The notes under the pieces: generated by a model | What the model saw: only the letters and a program-made list of their open reading frames with translations | What the model was told of the DNA's origin: nothing | Database searches by the model: none | Position numbers and translations under genes: made by a program | Shown: positions 57,626-64,000 of the stretch, in pieces | Layout: each line of letters begins with the position of its first letter | Position numbering within the stretch: the first letter of the stretch is position 1 | Assembly (NCBI RefSeq): GCF_022171985.1 | Contig: NZ_JAJVHF010000004.1 | Location: 248,001 to 312,000 of the forward strand | Reading direction: 5' to 3' | Length of the DNA stretch: 64,000 nt | DNA from: Huaxiibacter chinensis | GTDB lineage: Bacteria; Pseudomonadota; Gammaproteobacteria; Enterobacterales; Enterobacteriaceae

Positions 57626-58853
57626 TGGACTGACCCCGCCCCGGTAGACGATCCTGCCCTATAGTTTGAGTATAGGAGGAGCGTATGGGCACACCACGAT
57701 TTACACCTGAATTTAAGGAAGAAGCCGTCCGTCAGATAACGGAACGCGGTTATTCCGTCGCCTAAGTATCTGAGCGTCTGGGCGTCTCTGCACACCGCCT
57801 CTACAAGTGGCTACGGGCTATCAAACCTGATAACAGCGAGCAGCATGCCCGGGATTTACTGGAAGCTAAAAGCGAGATCCTGAAACTCCGGGCGCAGCTA
57901 AAACGCACCGAAGAAGAACGGGATATCCTGAAAAAGGCCGCGCGGTACTTTGCAAAGGAGCCCGACTGAAGTACCGCTTTATCAATGAGCACCGAACTGT
58001 ATGGGGTGTGATGACGATGTGTCGGGTACTGAATGTCGCCCGGGCCGGGTTCTATGCGTGGCTGCATAACCCTGTCTCGGCGCGTGATAAAGATAACCAG
58101 CGCCTGCTGATGCTTATCCGCGACTCATATTCCCTGAGCGGAGGCGTATACGGTTACCGGCGGGTTCATGGCGATCTGAACGAAATCGGGGAAACCTGTG
58201 GTAGAAACCGGGTGGGTCGGATCATGCAACTGGACCGGATTAAAGCTGTGCGCGGCTATAAAGCGCCACGTCGTATCGCTGGCAGGCCTTCAGTCGTTGC
58301 TCCTAATCTCGTGCAGCGGCAGTTCACCGTTGTCCGGGCCACCCAGGTCTGGGTCACCGATATTACTTATATCCGCACCTGGCAGGGCTGGCTGTATCTG
58401 GCGGTGGTTATCGATCTCTTCGCCCGTAATGTGGTCGGCTGGTCGATGAAACCCACTCTCTCACGCGAACTGGCGCTCGACGCGCTGATGATGGCGGTCT
58501 GGCGCCGAAAACCAGACAGCGAGGTTATCGTACATAGCGATCAGGGCAGCCAGTACGGCAGTGACGACTGGCAGCGCTTCTACCGGGCCAATAACCTGGC
58601 GCCGAGCATGAGCCGGCGTGGCAACTGCTGGGATAATGCGGTGGCCGAATCGTTCTTCAGTTCGCTGAAAAAAGAACGGATCAGAAAACGCATATATAAA
58701 ACCAGGGATCTGGCCCGGGCGGATCTTCGATTACATTGAAGTCTTCTATAACCGGTCCCGGCGCCACAGCCACCTCGGCGACGTCAGTCCGGAGGCCTTC
58801 GAACAGGCCTCGTCGTGAGGACAGGATTTGTCTACAGGCGTGGGGTCAGTCCA
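57626..58853 (+). mobile_element. IS3-family element (ISEhe3/IS1222-like), decayed
   Basis: About 1228 bp. The left end TGGACTGACCCCGCCCCGGT and the right end, reading inward TGGACTGACCCCACGCCTGT, are imperfect terminal repeats. OrfA (57685-57969) has an in-frame TAA at 57763-57765, codon 27. OrfB (from about 57966) has the DDE core (VWVTDITYIRTWQGWLYLAV through VHSDQGSQYGS) but loses 2 bp near 58727, so the natural tail FDYIEVFYNRSRRHSHLGDV is out of frame. It interrupts the second frmR. No matching 3-bp target duplication is seen. Confidence 0.9.
58008..58739 (+). pseudogene. IS3-family OrfB transposase, frameshifted at the C-terminus
   Basis: Coding sequence of the DDE transposase from MMTMCRVLNVARAGFYAW to IRKRIYKTRDLARAD, then two wrong codons and a stop. 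The catalytic Asp in VTDITYI, Asp in HSDQGSQYG and Glu in AVAESFFSSLKKE are present. The normal last 30 residues follow 2 bp out of frame to 58818. With OrfA also broken by a stop codon the IS is inactive. Confidence 0.85.
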
Positions 58854-58894
58854 AACTATAGGGCAGGATCGTCTACCGGGGCGGGGTCAGTCCA
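58852..58894. repeat. Inverted 43-bp copy of the IS left end, adjacent to its right end
   Basis: The 43 bases here are the exact reverse complement of 57626-57668, the IS left terminus plus adjoining bases. The right end of the IS is therefore followed at once by an inverted copy of its own left end, overlapping it by 2 bp. Probably the stub of a second, inverted copy. Confidence 0.9.
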
Positions 58895-58934
58895 TCAACG
58901 GCTCGGAAGTGTCTAGATTATCCGTGGCGATTCA
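58895..58934. mobile_element. Possible terminal fragment of an IS3-family element
   Basis: Read on the minus strand this begins TGAATCGCCACGGATAATC, close to the left terminus of the IS3 fragment at 42698 (TGAATCGCCACAGGTTTAA). It is about 40 bp long and ends at the repeat described above. Too short to be certain. Confidence 0.45.
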
Positions 58935-59017
58935 GTTACAGTACATCTCAGGTCTGCAGGGTTCAGGCCCTGTTCAGGCCTGAAAATTAAGCACATTTTC
59001 TGAGGCTGGAAATCAAC

Positions 59018-59854
59018 TCATGCTGACAGCCTGAGCCTGTTGGCATGGTAAGCAATGTGCTCACCAATAAAGCTGGAAATGAAATAATAGCTGTGGTCGT
59101 ATCCAGTATGATATCGGAACGACGCATTGAGGTTCATCTCATTGCATACTCTCTCAAGGATTTTGGTGCGCAGTTGCTCTTCATAAAAGGCGTCACTCAG
59201 CCCCTGATCAATGAAGATTTCTGGTAATTTTTCACCCTGTAAAATGAGGCTGACTGGATCGTAGGCTTCCCACGTTTTTCTGTTTTCACCCAGGTAAGCG
59301 CTAAATGCCTGTTGCCCCCATGGCACCTGAGAAGGCGATACTATCGGGGAAAATGCTGATACGCTCACATATTCACCAGGATTTCGCAGAGCCAGCACCA
59401 GAGCACCCAGCCCTCCCATAGAATGACCGGATATAGATTTTCTTGCCGTTGCAGGAAAATGATTCATGACGACATCCGGAAGCTCTCTGAGAATATAGTC
59501 ATACATCCTGTAATGAACATTCCACGGCTGTTCCGTCGCGTTCAGATAAAAACCGGCCCCCTGGCCAAGATCGTAACTGTCGGCATCCGGGACATTATTA
59601 CCCCGGGGACTGGTATCCGGGACAACAACGATGACGTTATGCCGGGCTGCATAATGCTGCATACCTGATTTGGTGATGAAATTCTGCTCAGTACAGGTCA
59701 GGCCCGACAACCAGTATAGTACCGGCAGTTTTTCTGTTACTGCTTTGGGAGGAAGATACACACCGAAATTCATTTCACAATTAAGGGATTGTGAATAATG
59801 CCGGTACACGTTTTGCCAGCCGCCAGAGCTGGCATGCTGCTCAATGAGTTCCAT
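59018..59854 (-). CDS. frmB: FrmB, S-formylglutathione hydrolase
   Basis: A 278-residue esterase-D family enzyme that cleaves S-formylglutathione to formate and glutathione. The catalytic triad is Ser145 in SGHSMGG, Asp221 in DQGLSDAF and His254 in GYDHSYYF, the same numbering as in E. coli FrmB. The conserved WLSGLTCTEQNF lies near residue 48. It is the last gene of the frmR-frmA-VOC-frmB operon, 64 nt after the VOC gene. Confidence 0.96.
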   Translation of the reverse strand: MELIEQHASSGGWQNVYRHYSQSLNCEMNFGVYLPPKAVTEKLPVLYWLSGLTCTEQNFITKSGMQHYAARHNVIVVVPDTSPRGNNVPDADSYDLGQGAGFYLNATEQPWNVHYRMYDYILRELPDVVMNHFPATARKSISGHSMGGLGALVLALRNPGEYVSVSAFSPIVSPSQVPWGQQAFSAYLGENRKTWEAYDPVSLILQGEKLPEIFIDQGLSDAFYEEQLRTKILERVCNEMNLNASFRYHTGYDHSYYFISSFIGEHIAYHANRLRLSA

Positions 59855-59918
59855 CAGCCGTTATCTCATGGTTATTTCCCCTGACCGAAGCCAGGGGAAG
59901 TATCTTTAAATCCGGACG

Positions 59919-60317
59919 TCAGATAAACGTATACGCCGTGATTTTGTTACCCGCCGGATCCCGCAGGTAGGCAGCATAGGCCCCGGGAAGGTGACCACGC
60001 GGGCCAGGTTGACCTTCATCAGCTCCACCGGCGGCAAGGCCGGCAGCATGGAAAGCATCAACCTCTTCCGGGGTGGCAGCAGCGAAGCCGACAGTCACCC
60101 CGTTAGCGGAAGGTGCTTCACCGTTGCCCGGACGGGCAATGATAAATGCCGGCTTTTCGCGGCCATAGAGTACCCAGCCGTTGCCAAACGGGCCGAGGTT
60201 ATTGATACCAAGCGTGCCCAGGACGACATCGTAAAATGCGGAGGATTTCTCGACATCGGCTGCGCCAATGAACACATGAGAAAAGATGCCGTCACCAGAA
60301 ATTACCGGAGTTGTCAT
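59919..60317 (-). CDS. VOC-family (glyoxalase-like) protein in the frm operon
   Basis: A 132-residue vicinal-oxygen-chelate fold protein. Two beta-alpha-beta-beta-beta modules: FSHVFIGAADVEKSSAFYDV near the start and GAYAAYLRDPAGNKITAYTF at the end, giving the expected metal-ligand His and acidic residues at the module ends only in part. It lies between frmA and frmB, so it is likely tied to aldehyde or glutathione-conjugate chemistry. This gene is not part of the E. coli frmRAB operon. Confidence 0.87.
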   Translation of the reverse strand: MTTPVISGDGIFSHVFIGAADVEKSSAFYDVVLGTLGINNLGPFGNGWVLYGREKPAFIIARPGNGEAPSANGVTVGFAAATPEEVDAFHAAGLAAGGADEGQPGPRGHLPGAYAAYLRDPAGNKITAYTFI

Positions 60318-60360
60318 TTTCCACTTCCTTCAGTTTGAGTTGATTAAAATTCTGATGGGA

Positions 60361-61500
<1,140 letters not shown>

Positions 61501-61504
61501 TCAC

Positions 61505-61780
61505 CTATTTAAGATAGGCACGAACCAGCTCAATCGTATCGTCAACTGATTTACTGACTTCATGACTGTAGCTGTCATTCTGGTCAAAGGTTTCCCGTAT
61601 GTGGCTCTCCAGCACCTCTGCCATCAGTCCGTTAGCGGCGCCCCGGACGGCGGCGATTTGCTGGAGAACGGAACGGCATTCAGCGCCACTTTCAAGTGCT
61701 CTTTCCAGAGCATCAATCTGACCCCGGATACGGCGAACCCGGGTTAGGACCTTTTTTTTCTCTTCAGGAGTACTGGGCAT
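61505..61780 (-). CDS. frmR: FrmR, formaldehyde-responsive repressor
   Basis: A 91-residue CsoR/RcnR-family all-helical tetrameric repressor. Pro2 and Cys35 ([11 protein letters not shown]), the pair that formaldehyde crosslinks in E. coli FrmR to release the operator, are both present, as is His60. The start [20 protein letters not shown] is that of the family. It heads the operon and is preceded by a strong inverted-repeat operator. Confidence 0.96.
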   Translation of the reverse strand: MPSTPEEKKKVLTRVRRIRGQIDALERALESGAECRSVLQQIAAVRGAANGLMAEVLESHIRETFDQNDSYSHEVSKSVDDTIELVRAYLK

Positions 61781-61805
61781 TGCTTACCTCACTGCTCTGT
61801 ATTTC

Positions 61806-61860
61806 TTATACTATAGGGGAGTATTACATTAAGATCAACACATACCCCACTATAGTATAA
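61806..61860. promoter_or_regulatory. Probable FrmR operator upstream of frmR
   Basis: TTATACTATAGGGGAGTAT at 61806-61824 and ATACCCCACTATAGTATAA at 61842-61860 form inverted repeats separated by 17 bp; the outer 11 bases are identical and the G-tract with A/T flanks is the CsoR/RcnR-type operator pattern. It lies 26-80 bp upstream of frmR. Confidence 0.75.
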
Positions 61861-61893
61861 TAAATATATCAGAGCACCGGTAATGACTCCAAC

Positions 61894-62397
61894 TTACTGA
61901 TAGTGTTTTATGTTCAGATAATGCCCGATGACTTTGTCATGCAGCTCCACCGATTTTGAGAACGACAGTGACTTCCTGCCCAGCCTTGCCAGATGCTGCC
62001 TCAGATTCAGGTTATGCCGCTCAATGCGCTGCGTATATCGCTTGCTGATAACGTGCAGTTCTCCCTTCAGGCGTGATTCATAAAGCGGCCAGCCATCCGT
62101 CATCCATACCACGACCTCAAAGGCCGACAGCAGGCCCAGAAGACGCTCCAGCGTGACCAACGTGCGTTCACCGAATACGTGCGCCACAACCGTCCTCCGT
62201 ATCCTGTCATACGCGTAAAACAACCAGCGCTGGCGTGATTTAGCGCCGACGTAACCCCACTGTTCGTCCATTTCCGCGCAAACAATGACGTCACTGCCCG
62301 GTTGTATGCGTGAGTTTACCGACTGCGGCCTGAGTTTTTTAAGTGTCGTAAAATCGTGTTGAGGCCAACGCCCATAATGCGTGCACTGGCGCGACAT
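61894..62397 (-). CDS. insB: InsB, IS1 transposase second frame
   Basis: A 167-residue protein matching IS1 Ins[37 protein letters not shown] and the end [13 protein letters not shown]. It is made as an InsAB' fusion by -1 frameshifting at an A run near the insA end. It appears intact. Confidence 0.93.
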   Translation of the reverse strand: MSRQCTHYGRWPQHDFTTLKKLRPQSVNSRIQPGSDVIVCAEMDEQWGYVGAKSRQRWLFYAYDRIRRTVVAHVFGERTLVTLERLLGLLSAFEVVVWMTDGWPLYESRLKGELHVISKRYTQRIERHNLNLRQHLARLGRKSLSFSKSVELHDKVIGHYLNIKHYQ

Positions 62398-62591
62398 CCG
62401 ACGCCATTCATGGCCATATCAATAATTTTCTGGTGTGTACCGGGCTGAGAGACGGTGTAAGTGAACTGTAGCTGCCATGTTTTACGGCAGTGAGAGCAGA
62501 GATAGCGCTGATGTCCGGCAGTACTTTTACCGTTACGCACCACGCCTTCAGTAGCTGAACAGGAGGGACAGCTGATAGAAACAGAAGCCAC
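62316..62591 (-). CDS. insA: InsA, IS1 DNA-binding subunit
   Basis: A 91-residue zinc-finger/HTH protein ([22 protein letters not shown], then [20 protein letters not shown]) that binds the IS1 ends and represses. Overlaps insB as usual. Intact. Confidence 0.93.
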   Translation of the reverse strand: MASVSISCPSCSATEGVVRNGKSTAGHQRYLCSHCRKTWQLQFTYTVSQPGTHQKIIDMAMNGVGCRASARIMGVGLNTILRHLKNSGRSR

Positions 62592-62646
62592 TGGAGCACC
62601 TCAAAAACACCATCATACACTAAATCAGTAAGTTGGCACCATTACC

Positions 62647-62985
62647 CGAATTACCAGCGTCTGCTCTTGGCACGGAGCGGACCTATTTACTGAGCCGAAG
62701 GTCCGCTCAGACTAACTCATTAAAGCCTGGTTGTTTTATCGCATCATCAGCCGTGTTCTGAAGCATTAGCTATGTATCTTCAGGGATGCTGATTTTCCCT
62801 CTGCACCAGATAAACCAGAATACAGTTTGATGTCGGTCAAAAAAGACAGCTTTAAGTGCATGAAATGAATAATGTTTCTTGAATGCTGGCAAAGCACTGG
62901 GATCGTAGTGTTGATTATTAGACGATCGGTCAATATTATTTATTGACGACTTAATGACTGAACGGTAAACGCCCGGACAAACGAG
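62647..62985. other. Promoter region upstream of the acuI-like gene
   Basis: 339 bp without a gene. It contains the palindrome-like TTAGACGATCGGTCAAT at 62918-62934 around a CGATCG core, close to TetR-family (NemR/AcuR type) operator patterns, about 50 bp before the gene. The regulator is not identified. Confidence 0.4.
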
Positions 62986-63975
62986 GTGAACGTGTTTAAA
63001 TCTTTATTAATCAACAAAACAGATGGACGCTATAGTGCGCAACTTGCTGAAATCGCTGAAAGTGAACTACCGCAGGGGGATGTGGAGGTCAATGTTGACT
63101 ATTCATCCATCAACTACAAAGACGCACTGGCCATTACGGGCCGGGGCCCAATCGTCCGACGCTTTCCCATGGTGCCCGGCATTGATTTTACCGGTACAGT
63201 GTCCGCCAGTTCACATCCCGAATATCAGGCCGGAGATAAGGTTCTCCTGACCGGCTGGGGTGTTGGGGAAAAACACTGGGGCGGACTATCCGAAAAAGCA
63301 CGGGTAAATGGAGACTGGCTGACGCCGCTCCCGGCTGGCGCTAACGGCAAACACGTAATGGCAATCGGAACAGCTGGGTTTACCGCGATGCTGTGCGTAG
63401 ACGCACTTCTGAATCATGGTATTAAGCCTGAAGATGGTCCGGTACTTGTTACCGGTGCCAGCGGCGGCGTCGGGAGCATTGCGGCCATGATCCTTGCATC
63501 AATGGGGTACCGCGTTACGGCGTCTACTGGACGCCCGGAAGAGGCTGCCTGGCTCTATAAAACGGTCGGTGTGGACGAGATTATTAACCGTTCCGAGCTC
63601 TCCTGTCCCGGAAAACCGTTACAGAAAGAACGCTGGGCTGCCGCCATTGATACAGTCGGTAGCCATACGCTCTGCAATGTATGCGCCGGGGTGCGTTATG
63701 GCAGTATTGTTGCAGCCTGCGGCATGGCACAGGGGATGGAACTAATGGGGAATGTGGCTCCGTTTATCCTGCGTGGCGTCACGCTGAAAGGGATTGACAG
63801 TGTCATGTTCGCGAAGGAAAAAAGAGCGGCGATCTGGCAGCAGGCGGTACAGTATTTACCGGAGTCCAGACTGGATAGCCTGACCACCGTTTATCCGCTG
63901 AGTGATGCCATCAATGTGGCCGAAAAACTTCTGAGTGGCGGAATTCGTGGCCGGGCAGTAATTCAGTGTAGCTAA
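62986..63975 (+). CDS. acuI: AcuI/YhdH-family acryloyl-CoA reductase-like MDR oxidoreductase
   Basis: A 329-residue medium-chain dehydrogenase/reductase without zinc. Landmarks are SINYKDALAITGRG (about residues 41-54), FPMVPGIDFTGTV, GTAGFTAMLCVDALLNHG, the NADPH motif VTGASGGVGSIA, and GRPEEAAWLYKTVGVDEII. Its C-terminus ends RGRAVIQCS. The start is GTG with ACGAGG close upstream. AcuI reduces toxic acryloyl-CoA to propionyl-CoA; YhdH is its E. coli counterpart. It is the last gene in the window. Confidence 0.88.
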   Translation: MNVFKSLLINKTDGRYSAQLAEIAESELPQGDVEVNVDYSSINYKDALAITGRGPIVRRFPMVPGIDFTGTVSASSHPEYQAGDKVLLTGWGVGEKHWGGLSEKARVNGDWLTPLPAGANGKHVMAIGTAGFTAMLCVDALLNHGIKPEDGPVLVTGASGGVGSIAAMILASMGYRVTASTGRPEEAAWLYKTVGVDEIINRSELSCPGKPLQKERWAAAIDTVGSHTLCNVCAGVRYGSIVAACGMAQGMELMGNVAPFILRGVTLKGIDSVMFAKEKRAAIWQQAVQYLPESRLDSLTTVYPLSDAINVAEKLLSGGIRGRAVIQCS

Positions 63976-64000
63976 TGAAGTGGAAGCCAGGCTCAGCCTG

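Larger units (their letters stand above)
61879..62646 (-). mobile_element. Complete IS1-family element
   Basis: The ends GGTAATGACTCCAACTTAC and GGTAATGGTGCCAACTTAC (on the other strand) bound exactly 768 bp, the IS1 length. It carries intact insA and insB. The 9-bp flanks (CAGAGCACC before, CGAATTACC after) do not match, so there is no target duplication; DNA beside it has probably been deleted or recombined. It sits just upstream of the frmR operator. Confidence 0.95.

Noticed and set aside
57626..58894. Target-site duplication around the IS3-family element
   Set aside because: The bases next to the two ends (CCC and TCA) do not match. Both flanks contain AACGGCTC, but this is more likely chance than a target duplication.

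Overview
The window reads as Enterobacteriaceae chromosome, most likely an Enterobacter-type genome. The gene order ygiC-ygiB-tolC-nudF-yqiB-cpdA-yqiA-parE, then ygiN-mdaB-qseC-qseB-ygiW, then parC-plsC-ftsP-ygiQ follows the E. coli backbone around tolC/parE/parC. ParC carries isoleucine at codon 80, the classic quinolone-resistance substitution, which suggests an isolate with a history of fluoroquinolone exposure.

Backbone and chromosomal accessory part (1-35748). Two places differ from the E. coli order. Between parE and ygiN lie a TonB-dependent siderophore receptor with a Fur-box-like site, a divergent five-gene operon (ATPase, two permeases, binding protein, MurR/RpiR regulator), an AraC regulator divergent from a DUF2264-MFS-GH88 uronate-oligosaccharide locus, a GGCT-like protein and a BON-LysM protein. 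Between ygiW and parC lies a type VI secretion cargo locus: an Hcp domain fused to a Tle1-type phospholipase, followed by three tandem DUF2931 lipoproteins that are the likely immunity proteins.

Integrated element (about 35749 to beyond the window). ygiQ is cut between the second and third cysteines of its radical-SAM motif. Beyond the cut are a 211-residue protein whose Ser1/Asp17/Lys33 spacing matches proteasome/HslV Ntn hydrolases, three overlapping tyrosine-recombinase genes, and a small HTH/coiled-coil partner, an arrangement like Tn554 or recombinase-trio elements. The cargo is a patchwork of stress and detoxification genes between insertion-sequence debris: Old Yellow Enzyme with an ArsR regulator, LysR, a metallo-beta-lactamase-fold hydrolase, a frameshifted DMT exporter, AraC, an NAD(P)-binding reductase, a broken LysR, a Cys-rich copper-type protein, a glutathione-independent formaldehyde dehydrogenase, a class II UvrA-like ATPase, a broken second frmR, an frmR-frmA-VOC-frmB operon, a complete IS1, and an acuI-like reductase.

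Functional reading. The cargo holds two separate formaldehyde oxidation routes plus enzymes for other electrophiles and a UvrA-like repair or resistance ATPase, so it looks like an aldehyde/biocide tolerance island. IS remnants (two IS3-family, one IS66, one IS1) and several broken genes show that it was assembled and is decaying. The right end of the element and the 3' half of ygiQ are not in this window.
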